From: Liolophura sinensis
Taxonomy: Eukaryota; Mollusca; Polyplacophora; Chitonida; Chitonidae
Reading direction: 5' to 3'
Assembly (NCBI RefSeq): GCF_032854445.1
Contig: NC_088295.1
Coordinates: 94,359,805 to 94,423,804 of the forward strand
Length of the DNA stretch: 64,000 nt
Under the pieces are notes generated by a model. The model saw nothing but the letters and a program-made list of their open reading frames with translations. It was not told the origin of the DNA and did no database searches. Below, piece after piece: positions 42,501 through 57,500 of this stretch. Position 1 is the stretch's first letter, and every line of letters starts with the position of its first letter. The position numbers were made by a program, and so were the translations under genes.

Positions 42501-45500
42501 TGTGAATGAGTGTGCTTGTGAGTCAATATCTGCGTATGGTTGTGTGAATGAGTGTGCATGTGAGTGTGTATCTGCGTTTGGTTGTGTGAATGAGTGTGCG
42601 TGTGAGTGTGTATCTGCGTTTGGTTGTGTGAATGAGTGTGCGTGTGAGTGTGTATCTGTGTTTGGTTGTGTTAATGAGTGTGCATGTGAGTGTGTATCTG
42701 CGTATGGTTGTGTGAATCAGTGTGCATGTGAGTGTGTATCTGCGCATGGTTGTGTGAATGTGTTTGTGTGTGTGTGTTTGTGCGTGTGTGGGGCATACCT
42801 TCACACTGGGGTAGTGAGTATCCCTCCAGACAGGAGCACTCCCCAGGGGCCAAACACATCCCTCCATTCAGGCAGTCCCCGGGGGTGGCTCCAAAACACA
42901 CAGCTGAAACAACAAATATACATTGTATGGAGAAAAATCTATAGTATACGACTCTTGTGACTATATGGTTACAGCTCTTGTGACTATATAGTTACAGCTC
43001 TTGTGACTATATGGTTACAGCTCATGTGACTCCATGATTACAGCTCATGTGACTATGCAGTTACAGCTCATGTGACTATATGGTTACAGATCAAGTGTGT
43101 GGCTACAGATCATGGGAATATATGGTCACTGCTCATGTGACGGTGGTTACAGCTCAAGTGAATAAATAGTTACAGCTCATACGACTTATATGGTTGCAGA
43201 TCAAGTGATTGTTGTTACAGATCATATGACCATACGGTTACAACGCATAATGTCATTTACTTGGAACTTGTGAAGAATAGATGTACATGTTTACATCACA
43301 GTTTACATCTGTATTGCCATTGGATTACACCATTGGAGGGCATTCTACGTTTACGGCTCATGTTATCATTTGAGTACATCTGATGTTATCTTACTTTTAC
43401 AGCTCATATGATCATAACTGCGGTTTTCTTTCCTTTGTATGATTACAAATGAAGGTTATCTTATTTTTACAGCTCATATGTTTATAGCTGAGGCTACATG
43501 TATCTTACGTTTACAGCTCATATGGTTACAGTACCGTGAGTTCAAGTCCAGCTAATGCTGGCTTCCTCTCCTGCCAGCAACCTATGGATGGTTGTGGGTT
43601 CCCCCGGGATCTGGCAGGTTTCCTCCAACCATAATGCTGGCCGCCGTCGTGTAAGTGAAATATTCTTGAAAATGGCATAAAACGCAAATAAAATAAATAC
43701 ATAGACATATGGTTACAGCTGAGATTATCTTACGTTTACAGCTCATGGTGCGCTTGTCCCAGCCGAAGCCATCCTCACAGGAACACGCATAGCTCCCATA
43801 CAGGTTCATACACTCCAGTTCACATAGGCTGCTGTTCAATTCACACTCGTTCAGGTCTGCTCCAACATAGCCATACAAACAATTAAATTTAGACCACAGT
43901 CCGATAATAACAGATGTCAAAAGTGGCACTGATGAAAGCAGAAAAGAAAACACAAGCCCTAGAAGAGCAGTGTGTTTCTGCCAGGTTGGAACTTCTCCAC
44001 TCTAGGCTTCATGGTTTTCCGGTGATCCAGTCACAACACTTAAGTCATAAAGTACATGTGATCCAGTAGAGCAATCTGAACACTGAAGTCATAAAGTAAT
44101 CTGATCCAGTAGAGCAATCATAACACTAAAGTCATAAAGCACATGTGATCCAGTAGAGCAATCACAACACTAAAGTCATAAAGTACATGTGATCCAGAAG
44201 AGCAATCACAACACTAAAGTCATAAAGTACATGTGATCCAGAAGAGCAATCTCAACACTAAAGTCATAAAGCACATGTGATCCAGTCGAGCAATGACAAC
44301 ACAAAAGTCATAAAGCACATGTGATCCAGTCGAGCAATCACAACACAAAAGTCATAAAGCACATGTGATCCAGTCGAGCAATCACAACACAAAAGTCATA
44401 AAGTACATGTGATCCAGAAGAGCAATCACAACACAAAAGTCATAAAGTACATGTGATCCAGTCGAGCAATCACAACACTAAAGTCATAAACCAAATGTGA
44501 TCTAGAAGAGCAATCTCAACACTAAAGTCATAAAGTACATGTGATTCAGTCGAGCAATCACAACACTAAAGTCATAAAGTACATGTGATCCAGTCGAACA
44601 ATCACAACACTAAAGTCATAAAGTACATGTGATCCAGTCGAGCAATCACAACACTAAAGTCATAAAGTACATGTGATCCAGTAGAGCAATCACAACACAA
44701 AAGTCATAAAGTACATGTGATCCAGTAGAGCAATCACAACACTAAAGTCATAAAGTACATGTGATCCAGAAGAGCAATCTCAACACTAAAGTCATAAAGC
44801 ACATGTGATCCAGTCGAGCAATCACAACACTAAAGTCATAAAGTACATGTGAGCAATCTGAACACCGAAGTCATAAAGTACATGTGATCCAGTCGAGCAA
44901 TCACAACACTAAAGTCATAAAGCACATGTGATCCAGTCGAGCAATGACAACACTAAAGTCATAAAGTACATGTGAGCAATCTGAACACCGAAGTCATAAA
45001 GTGCATGTGATCCAGTAGAGCAATCACAACACAAAAGTCATAAAGCACATGTGATCCAGTCGAGCAATGACAACACTAAAGTCATAAAGCACATGTGATC
45101 CAGAAGAGCAATCACAACACTAAAGTCATAAAACACATGTGATCCAGTCGAGCAATCACAACACTAAAGTCATAAAGTACATGTGATCCAGAAGAGCAAT
45201 GACAACACTAAAGTCATAAAGCATATGTGATCCAGTCGAGCAATGAAAACAATAAAGCCATAAAGTACATGTGAGCAATCTGAACACCGAAGTCATAAAG
45301 TACATGTGATCCAGTAGAGCAATCACAACACTAAAGTCATAAAGTACATGTGATCCAGAAGAGCAATCACAACACTAAAGTCATAAAGCATATGTGAGCC
45401 AGTCGAGCAATGACAACACTAAAGTCATAAAGTACATGTGATCCAGAAGAGCAATAACAACACTAAAGTCATAAAGCACATGTGATCCAGTAGAGCAATC

Positions 45501-48500
45501 ACAACACTAAACTCATAAAGTAAATGTAATGATGAAAATATATGTATGTATAATGACCACAACTAATGCCATGAAATCAATTCTCAATAAATTCTTTACA
45601 CATGTGGCTTTACTTTATAATACCAAGGGAAATACCTCCCTGGCTCCACTTTTAATTTGTCAGCAGGATACGTGTTATGCCATACAGTACATGTAACATT
45701 AAGGGTTACATTTAGCTAGAACAATCCATGTAGCTAGAACAGTCCATGTAACTGGAACAGTCCATGTAACTAGAACAGTCCATGTAACTGGAACAGTCCA
45801 TGTAACTGGAACAGTCCATGTAACTGGAACAGTCCATGTAACTGGAACAGTCCATGTAACTAGAACAGTCCATGTAACTGGAACAGTTCATGTAACTGGA
45901 ACAGTCCATGTAACTAGAACAGTCCATGTAACTAGAACAGTCCATGTAACTAGAACAGTCCATGTAGCTAGAACAGTCCATGTAACTAGAACAGTCCATG
46001 TAACTAGAACAGTCCATGTAACTAGAACAGTCCATGTAACTGGAACAGTCCATGTAACTGGAACAGTCCATGTAACTGGAACAGTCCATGTAACTAGAAC
46101 AGTCCATGTAACTAGAACAGTCCATGTAACTAGAACAGTCCATGTAACTGGAACAGTCCATGTAACTGGAACAGTCCATGTAACTGGAACAGTCCATGTA
46201 ACTAGAACAGTCCATGTAACTAGAACAGTCCATTTAACTGGAACAGTCCATGTAACTAGAACAGTCCATGTAACTAGAAGCGTCCATGTAGCTAGAACAG
46301 TCCATGTAACTGGAACAGTCTATGTAACTAGAACAGTCCATGTAACTAGAACAGTCCATGTAACTGGAACAGTCCATGTAACTAGAACAGTCCATGTAAC
46401 TAGAACAGTCCATGTAACTGGAACAGTCCATGTAACTAGAACAGTCCATGTAACTGGAACAGTCCATGTAACTAGAACAGTCCATGTAACTGGAACAGTC
46501 CATGTAACTAGAACAATCCATGTAGCTAGAACAGTCCATGTAACTGGAACAGTCCATGTAACTAGAACAGTCCATGTAGCTAGAGCAGTCAATGTAGCTA
46601 GAACAGTCCATGTAGCTAGAACAGTCCATGTAGCTAAAGCAGTCCATGCAGCCAGAATAGCCCATGTAGCTACTGCAGTCCTTGTAGCTAGAGCATTCCA
46701 TGTAGCCAGAAAAGTCCATGTAACCAGAACAGTCCATGTAGCTAGAACCGTCCATGTCATGAACAGAGCAGTCCAGGGGCCTCCTTGGCTCAGTCGGTGA
46801 GCGCGCTAGCGCAGCGTAATGACCAAGGAGTCTCTCACCAATGCGGTCGTTGTGCGGCTCTACCCGGTTTCCTCCCATCATAATGCAGGCCGCCGTCGTA
46901 TAAGTGAAATATCCTTGAGTACGGCGTAAAGCACTAATCAAATAAATAAATAAATAAATACAGCAGTCCATGTAGCTAGAGCAGTCCATGCAGCTAGAAC
47001 AGTCCATGTATCTAGAACCGCTCATGTCATGAACAGTCCATGTAGCTAGAACAGTCCATGTGGCTAGAACAGTCCATGTAGCTGGAACAGTCCATATAGC
47101 TAGAGCAGTCCATGTAGCTGGAACAGTCCATGTAGCTTGAACCGTCCATGTCATGAACAGTCCATGTATCTGGAACAGTCCATGTAGCTAGAACCGTCCA
47201 TGTCATGAACAATAACAATCAAACAAGCTTACAATTACCATCACTACACCAAGGCTGCATCTAATTCTTTTTCCTCTTTAAACTGCCCATTTTTCATATG
47301 TTCTAATTTCCGTAACAATTCTTCAGGACTACAAGTGCACCATCAGGGCAGGTGTTGATGAAAGGCTTCGCAATACCCTAACCTTCACAGGTGTTGTCCT
47401 CCACAATGAGGGTAAAGCCATCAAAACAGTCACAGAAAAATGATCCCACTTCATTGACACAGCTGAATTCGCAGCCCCCGTTATTGCTGGCACATTCGTC
47501 TGTGTCTATAGATCATAAAATAGAAAAAACATAAAACAGATGTAAGTAATCACTGTGTCAAGACAGCTGGACTATCAACAAGGTCCTTACCCTTCATTAA
47601 TATCAAGGTTGTGAAGGTGTATGTAATCACTGTGTAAAGACAGCTGGACTATCACCAAGGTCCTTACCCTTCATTAATATCAAGGTTGTGAAGGTGTATG
47701 TAATCACTGTCAACACAACTGAATTATCACCAAGGTCCTTACCCTTCATTAATATCAAGGTTGTAAAAGTCTAAGTAATCACTGTGTCAAGACAGCTGGA
47801 CTATCAACAAGGTCCTTACCCTTCATTAATATCATGGTTGTAAAAGTCTAAGTAATCACTGTGTCAAGACAGCTGGACTATCAACAAGGTCCTTACCCTT
47901 CATTAATATCAAGGTTGTAAAAGTCTAAGTAATCACTGTGTCAACACAGCTGGGCGATCAACAAGGTCCTTACCCTTCATTAATATCAAGGTTGTAAAAG
48001 TCTAAGTAATCACTGTGTCAACACAGCTGGGCGATCAACAAGGTTCGTAACTTTCATTAATATCAAGGGAATGAAGTTATTCAGAACCTGTACAGGTAAT
48101 AATAGCATGTCCACTGCTAAGGTTGTCCCTCTCCTCACCATACGTGTGAGATGTACGTGTACAGGTAATAATAACATGTACACTGCTAAGGTTGTCCGTC
48201 TCCTCACCATACGTGTGACATGTACCTGTGCAGGTAATAATAACATGTACACTGCTAAGGTTGTCCCTCTCCTCACCATACATGTACGATGTACGTGTAC
48301 AGGTAATAATAGCATGTCCACTGCTAAGGTTGTCCCTCTCCTCACCATACGCTAACAGACACTCACCTGAACAATTGTGCCCACTATATCCTGGCTGACA
48401 CTCACAGACACCTGGACTGACACAGGTGCCTTGATTAGGACAGAACCCAGGCTCTTCAGCAAAACACACAGCTGAAATGTTCCAGATATACAGAGTAAGT

Positions 48501-51500
48501 ATGTCATACATGTAAGTAACAACCCCCATTCAGTTCAATCAGGCCACACGTAACATTTTACACGAAGTTTCTCTGCTACACAGTACTCTTTAAACTCACA
48601 TGAGTAATTTTATACATTAGGTGTTTATACGCTGATTTGCAAATGGAGAATTTTTTACTAAAATATTGCTGTATGAAATATCATGTTGTTGTATGAGTAT
48701 TAAGGTAAAAGTAAGCAACAACATGTCGGTCTAATAATCAGGAAGGTGGAAGTTACAGTTGTAGAGGGCATACAAGTACATGACCGAATTCATCGGAGTT
48801 ACAGTTGGGGAGGGCATACATGTACATGACCGAATTCATGGGAGTTACAGTTGTATAGGGCATACAAGTACATGACCGAATGTATGGGAGTTACAGTTGT
48901 AGAGGGCATACATGTACATGACCGAATTCATGGGAGTTAAAGTTGTAGAGGGCATACGTGTACACGGCCGAATTCATGGGAGTTACAGTTGGAGAGGGCA
49001 TACATGTACATGACCGAATTCATGGGAGTTACAGTTGGAGAGGGCATACGTGTACATGTCCGAATTCATCGGAATTACAGTTGTAGAGGGCATACATGTA
49101 CATGACCGAATTCATCGGGGTTACAGTTGTAGAGGGCATACATGTACATGGCCGAATTCATCGGGGTTACAGTTGTAAAGGGCATACATGTACATGACCG
49201 AATTCATCGAGGTTACAGTTGTAGAGGGCATACATGTACATGGCCGAATTCATCGGGGTTACAGTTGTAGAGGGCATACATGTACATGACCGAATTCATG
49301 GGAGTTACAGTTGGGGAGGGCATACATGTACATGACCTAATTCATGGGAGTTACAGTTGTAGAGGGCATACATGTACATGACCGAATTCATGGGAGTTAA
49401 AGTTGTAGAGGGCATACGTGTACACGGCCGAATTCATGGGAGTTACAGTTGGAGAGGGCATACATGTACATGACCGAATTCATGGGAGTTACAGTTGGAG
49501 AGGGCATACGTGTACATGTCCGAATTCATCGGGATTACAGTTGTAGAGGGTATACATGTACATGACCGAATTCATCGGGGTTACAGTTGTAGAGGGCATA
49601 CATGTACATGGCCGAATTCATCGGGGTTACAGTTGTAGAGGGCATACATGTACATGACCGAATTCATCGGGGTTACAGTTGTAGAGGGCATACATGTACA
49701 TGACCGAATTCATGGGAGTTACAGTTGTAGAGGGCATACAAGTACATGGCCGAATTCATCGGGGTTACAGTTGTAGAGGGCATACATGTACATGACCGAA
49801 TTCATGAGAGTTACAGTTAGAGAGGGCATACATGTACATGGCCGAATTCATCGGGGTCACAGTTGTAGAGGGCATACATGCACATGACCGAATTCATGGG
49901 AGTTACAGTTGGAGAGGGCATACGTGTACATGGCCGAATTCATCGGGGTTACAGCTGTAGAGGGCATACATGTACATGACTGAATTCATGGGAGTTATAG
50001 TTGCAGAAGGCATACATGTACATGGCCGAATTCATCAGGGTTACAGTTGTAGAGGACATACATGTACATGATCGAATTCATCGGGGTTACAGTTGTAGAG
50101 GGCATACATGTACATGGCCGAATTCATCGGGGTTACAGTTGTAGAGGGCATACAAGTACATGACCGAATTCATGGGGGTTACAGTTGTAGAGGGCATACA
50201 CGTACATGACCGAATTAATGCAATAGCTTCTGAAAACGTTATACAAACGCTGTTAAACGTACGTTTACACATTTGTTCTGATTGGCTCCACCCCAATCCA
50301 TCTGCACAGGTACATTTGAATGATCCTGGAATATTCTCGCATTGAAACTCGCAATCGTGCTGATTAGTGTTGCATTCGTCGATATCTGTCAACATGATAA
50401 AAAAACCTGTCACAATCATGTTGTTAAGTATTGCTCTCAGAGATTTTGTCAATTTACATAATTCAGCATACAATTACCACTATGTCAGAGGTGTCAGTGA
50501 CGTCAATTGTGGCAAATGGTGCATTGGTCATCAAAAGGACCAGTGAAAAGTCAAATCTTAAAATTTAAGGCAAAAGTTCAATAAAAAGTGTTTACAAACT
50601 CTCACCCTCGCAGCTGATCTGATCAGCCATCAGTTGGTAGCCATCGTTACACAGGCAGTTGAAGGTTCCTGGGACATTTTCACATATCTCTGTACAGTTT
50701 CCATTTGCTGGCTCACCCACACATTCATCCACATCTGTGGGTACAGATAACAAGGCAGGTGATACGTGTATATGTGGCATCAATACGTAATCTATATTGT
50801 TATGACACACATGTGCACGGTCATGCTCTATGTTGTCAAGACAGGCATGTACAGCGTCATGGTCTATATTTTCATGACAGACATATGCATCGTCGTGATC
50901 TATATTGTCACGACAGACATGTGCATCGTCGTGATCTATATTGTCACGAAAAACATGTGCATGGTCACGATCTATATTGTCATGACACAGATGTGCATGG
51001 TCGTGATCAGTATTGTCACGACAGACATGTACATGATCATGATATATATTGTCATGAGACACATGTGTACGGTCATGGTCTATGCTGTCATGACAGGCAT
51101 GTACATGATCATTATTGTCATGACAGACATGTGCATGATCATGATCCACAATGTCATGACAGACATGTGCATGATCACGATCCACAATGTCATGACAGAC
51201 ATGTTCATGATCATGATCCACACTGTTGTGACGGACATGTGCATGGTCATTTTCCATATTGTCATGACAGACATGTGCATGGTCATGATCTATATTGTCG
51301 TTGCAAGCTATCATAAGTACTTATCATCACACAAATTATCGTAGAATACACTGCCATAACATTATGACAAATTATCATCCCATACACGGTTGTGGCATAC
51401 TGTCATGGTAATCTGTGATATCATGAAATAAATTACCATATAAACATCTCATCACCTAACATCGTGGCACTTAACATACATACAGTGAGCGGTAACGATT

Positions 51501-54500
51501 GTGAAGTCCCCTCATCGTCACACGAGACCTCGTCTGCAGCCATCGTCATGGAGGATAACATACATGCAATGATCGGTAACGACTATGAAGGCTCCTCACC
51601 ATCACACAAGACCTCGTCTGCGGCCAGCATCATGACGGTTAACATACATGCAGTGAGCGGTAACGACTATGAAGGCTCCTCACCGTCACACGAAACCTCA
51701 TCTGCAGCCAGCATCATGACGGTTAACATACATGCAGTGAGCGGTAACGACTGTGAAGGCTATTCACCGTCGCACGGGACCTCGTCTGCAGCCAGCATCA
51801 TGACGGTTAACATACATGCAGTGAGCGGTAACGACTGTGAAGGCTATTCACCGTCGCACGAGACCTCGTCTGCAGCCAGCATCATGACGGTTAACATACA
51901 TCCAGTGATCGGTAACGGTTGTAAATGGTACTCACCGTCACAAGAGACCTCGTCTGCAGCCAGCATCATGACGGTTAACATACATGCAGTGACCAGTAAC
52001 GACTATGAAGGCTCCTCACCGTCACTCGAAACCTCGTCTGCAGCCATCGTCATGACAGTTAACATACATGCAGTGATCGGTAACGGTTGTAAATGGTACT
52101 CACCGTCACACGAGACCTCGTCTGCAGCCAGCACATAGCCTATTTTACAGTCACACCTGTATGATCCCAGCTCATTAATACACAGCTGACGACAGGCGTG
52201 AGATTTTGTGTCCAGGCATTCGTCCTTGTCTAGAAAAATCGAAAGGAAAAAATATACTTTTCAGATATTGTCTGCTGTTTAGTTGTTTGTATGTCGGTGT
52301 TAATATCATGTACCGGTAGACTTTACACACCACGTGTGAGCATTTCTCAGACACTAAACAAGGGCAGTTGAACATTAGGCACAAATGCTCATCTGTCCAC
52401 TCATTTATCATCATCTCCTCAGATCCAAACTAAATGCAACTTAACAACCATCTTCAGGTAGAGGCGTAGCTTTCACTTGAATATTTGTCAAATTGCCTTT
52501 ATCTTTCAGTGCATAAAATCTGAGGTGCTTTCGACGAAATAATAACTCTTGTCTACACTGATTAAAAAACTCACCTGTTGTGATTATACATGTCAACAAC
52601 AATGTACCGGTATCTTTAACACCTTAATCCGTCTTGCCTTTCGATGACTGGTTTACTTACCTTCACACATGGGCAGCTCATACCCCTCAGAGCAGCTGCA
52701 CTCGTCAGGTGCAGAGCATTTATGAGAATTGAGACAGGTTCCAGGAGTCATATGAAAGCACACAGCTGTAACATTCCAGACAGAAAGTGTAACGTACAGC
52801 TGCAAGATACCATGCAGATTGTGTTACACATAGCTATAACATATCACACAGAGCGTGTTACACACAGCCGTAACATATCACACAGAGTGTGTTACACACA
52901 GCCGTAACATATCACACAGAGTGTGTTACACACAGCCGTAACATACCACAGATATGTTATAATATACAAGACAGACAGTATTACACATGGCTGATCTATA
53001 CCCGGCAGATAATATAACACATGGGTGCTATATAAAAGACAGAATGTGTAACACATGGCTGTTATATACAAGACAGATAGTACTGCTCAAGGCTGTTATA
53101 TACTAGACACATAGTATTACACATGGCTGTTACATAGCAGACAGATGGTATTACACAAAACTGTAATATACCAGATATATACTATTACACATGGCTGTTA
53201 TATAACAGACAGATAATACTACCCATGGCTGTTATATAACAGACCGATAATACTACACATGGCTGTTATACAGCAGACAGATAGTATTACACAAGGCTGA
53301 CAAGGCTGTGGTATATCAGATATATACTATTACACATGGCTGTTATATTACAGACAGATAATACTACACATGTCTCTTATATAACAGACCGATAATACTA
53401 CACATGGCTGTTATACAGCAGACAGATAGTATTACACAAGGCTGACAAGGCTGTGGTATATCAGATATATACTATTACACATGGCTGTTATATAACAGAC
53501 AGATAATACTACACATAGCTGTTATATAACAGACAGATAATACTACACATGGCCGTTATATAGCAGACAGATAGTATTACACAAGGCTGTGGTATACAAG
53601 ATATATACTATTACACATGGCTGTTATATAACAGACAGATAATACTACCCATGGCTGTTATATAACAGACCGATAATACTACACATGGCTGTTATATAGC
53701 AGACAGATAGTATTACACCAGGCTGACAAGGCTGTGGTATACCAGATATATACTATTACACATGGCTGTTATATTACAGACAGATAATACTACACATGTC
53801 TCTTATATAACAGACCGATAATACTACACATGGCTGTTATACAGCAGACAGATAGTATTACACAAGGCTGACAAGGCTGTGGTATATCAGATATATACTA
53901 TTACACATGGCTGTTATATAACAGACAGATAATACTACACATAGCTGTTATATAACAGACAGATAATACTACACATGGCCGTTATATAGCAGACAGATAG
54001 TATTACACAAGGCTGTGGTATACAAGATATATACTATTACACATGGCTGTTATATAACAGACAGATAATACTACCCATGGCTGTTATATAACAGACCGAT
54101 AATACTACACATGGCTGTTATATAGCAGACAGATAGTATTACACCAGGCTGACAAGGCTGTGGTATACCAGATATATACCATTACACATGGCTGTTATAT
54201 TACACACAGATAATACTACACATGTCCCTTATATAACAGACAGATAATACTACACATGGCTGTTATACAGCAGACAGATAGTATTACACAAGGCTGACAA
54301 GGCTGTGGTATATCAGATATATACTATTACACATGGCTGTTATATAACAGACAGATAATACTACACATGTCTCTTATATAACAGACCGATAATACTACAC
54401 ATGGCTGTTATACAGCAGACAGATAGTATTACACAAGGCTGACAAGGCTGTGGTATATCAGATATATACTATTACACATGGCTGTTATATAACAGACAGA

Positions 54501-57500
54501 TAATACTACACATAGCTGTTATATAACAGACCGATAATACTACACATGGCCGTTATATAGCAGACAGATAGTATTACACCAGGCTGACAAGGCTGTGGTA
54601 TACCAGATATATACTATTACACATGGCTGTTATATAACAGACAGATAATACTACACATGTCTCTTATATAACAGACAGATAATACTACACATGGCTGTTA
54701 TACAGCAGACAGATAGTATTACACAAGGCTGACAAGGCTGTGGTATATCAGATATATACTATTACACATGGCTGTTATATAACAGACAGATAATACTACA
54801 CATAGCTGTTATATAACAGACCGATAATACTACACATGGCCGTTATATAGCAGACAGATAGTATTACACCAGGCTGACAAGGCTGTGGTATACCAGATAT
54901 ATACCATTACACATGGCTGTTATATAACAGACAGATAATACTACACATAGCTGTTATATAACAGACCGATAATACTACACATGGCTGTTATACAGCAGAC
55001 AGATAGTATTACACAAGGCTGACAAGGCTGTGGTATATCAGATATATACTATTACACATGGCTGTTATATAACAGACAGATAATACTACCCATGGCTGTT
55101 ATATAACAGACAGATAATACTACACATGGGTGTTATATAGCAGGCGGATAGTATTACACAAGGCTGACAAGGCTGTGGTACACCAGATATATATATATAT
55201 ATATATATATATGGTTTCCCCTCATTTATAAAGGTTTGTACCATACATTCAATCAAATGTAAGTCATTTCATTTTCAGTATAAATGTTGTTTCGAAATTG
55301 CCCCGGACTGAAACACCACAATGTTTAAATCTGCTGTAGAAACAGCAGTACTCACGTGCACAAGAGTGCAAGTCCTCCAGGACCTCGTAGCCCTTGAGAC
55401 AGGTGCAGTGGAATGATGCAGGCACATTAACACAGGTGTGTTCACAGATGTTCTCAGCAGAATGACACTCGTCAATATCTGTCAAGCAATCACCAGTGCT
55501 GATTGATACAATGGATTCTATTCAGTCTTACCTGTATCTTTAAATAGTTTTGAAGAAATAAACATGGATATTTAACAGCATGCCAGCACACGTGAACTTC
55601 TTCATTGTACAGAGATGTTAACATATTTCAAATATGGCCCATATACACGCCAACAATTATATATTTAACAAAACAAACCAAAAATTACTGCTTACTTTAT
55701 TATTCAAGGGGCAACAGATTGAAAGGCTAGGGATAGACCTCCAAGTATACACCTCTGCTTCCCCCAGTTTATAACAGTGAACAACATGTGTTATCAAATA
55801 TAAACATAAAGTAACAGTAAGTTTGTTTATGAAGGAATGTCTTCATCTTAAACAATTCCATTGATTTATCTTGCTTGTGTTCACCTTCACAACGCGGGCT
55901 GGTTGTTCCATCTGGACAGTCACATACGTCATTGTCCACACACACTCCACCATTAGCACAGGTGCCTGTCGGCTCATCAAAGCAACGAACTGTAGTGGAA
56001 CGACATCAGCACAATCAGCCATTTCACAGTTCCTCTACCAAATGTGTCATAATTAATTCAGGCTCTGGTCGAACTTATTTCATTTTCACAAATTCAATAA
56101 GCAGATTTATTGAAGACATATTCATAATTTACTGTGGGTATAGAGAATTTCCCACTGAACCATATTTCTACCCGTTTTCTTTCTTCAGTCAAACTAACTT
56201 CGTATGTGAAAAGTTTACCAGGCCAGACATATATAAACTGTTATCTTGAGGTTACCGCCACATTACTTTTGCACCGGATTAAAAGTGAAAGCGAAAGTCG
56301 GATGACCGTAACACGTGTACAAGGAGCAGCGGAATTAATTCTAGAGCCCAAGTACAAAACCAGCGTATGATACACCTTGCTTCTCCGCCATTGGTTTATA
56401 CACCTCACTGTCCAGATCTAAGGATATTTTGTAGTAAATGATCAACTTTCCAATACATAACACTGATCATAAATAAAGTAATTCCAGTGATAAATATAAT
56501 TGTTTAAGCTTGAAGTAAAATGTAATTAATTTTTGATTATTTACAAGAGATTGGAAATAATTATTATAAGTTTTGAAGAAGTTAAACATTTGCCCATATA
56601 AAGAGGCGACAAATTGAATTTTTCGATATGGAAAACAGGTATGAAAAAACAAAAACCTTCCAAGTTTTCTACATCGTTGTATTCCAACTGCAATTTCAAA
56701 CTTTCGTTCTCACATCATTGTATTCCAACTGCAATTTCAAACTTTCATTCTCACATCGTTGTATTCCAACTGCAATTTCAAACTTTCGTTCTCACATCGT
56801 TGTATTCCAACTGCAATTTTAAACTTTCGTTCTCACATCATTGTATTCCAACTGCAATTTCAAACTTTCATTCTCACATCGTTGTATTCCAACTGCAATT
56901 TCAAACTTTCGTTCTCACATCGTTGTATTCCAACTGCAATTTTAAACTTTCGTTCTCACATCATTGTATTCCAACTGCAATTTCAAACTTTCATTCTCAC
57001 ATCGTTGTATTCCAACTGCAATTTCAAACTTTCGTTCTCACATCATTGTATTCCAACTGCAATTTCAAACTTTCGTTCTCACATCGTTGTATTCCAACTG
57101 CAATTTCAAACTTTCGTTCTCATCAAGAATATGAAGAACATTTTTTTTGTTTTTTCTTTTCCGTGTACACCAGTATAAATCTATATAGCCTATTCAAACT
57201 CGTATAACATAAGTGGCATATATGCATGGTACACATGTAAATGATCCATAAGCTAGACGCTCTCCAATGTATCCGCCCACTCACATGCACAAGATTTCAG
57301 ATCCGCCAGCAGATCCTTAGGGGCGTCACATTCGCAGTGATAGGTCCCCACCGAGTTCACACACCTATCAGTACAGCCGCCATTAGTGGTATTGCATTCG
57401 TCAATGTCTGTACACAGAAAAAAAGCCCGTTAGTAATTTATTATGGTAAAAGGCATGCACATGCCCCCGTACATGTAAAGAAGTGTATATGCTGGCCTAT

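Noticed and set aside
42502-42960. Cys-rich plus-strand ORF (V-N-E-C-A-C-E repeats) that looks EGF-like
   Set aside because: GT-rich 40-bp array. Cys spacing comes from TGTG repeats, and the true EGF exon is on the other strand at 42799-42903.
45712-47154. M-D-C-S-S-Y repeat ORFs resembling a low-complexity secreted protein
   Set aside because: 18-bp intronic minisatellite. The ORF runs straight through a SINE, which shows it is read-through.
50592-51314. 240-codon minus ORF combining a His/Asp-rich repeat with an EGF
   Set aside because: Only the EGF part (50606-50734) is an exon. A clear acceptor separates it from the stop-free array upstream.
56614-57207. 197-codon plus-strand ORF with F-Q-L-Q-F-Q-T repeats
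   Set aside because: Read-through of the 41-bp intronic array. No supporting features.
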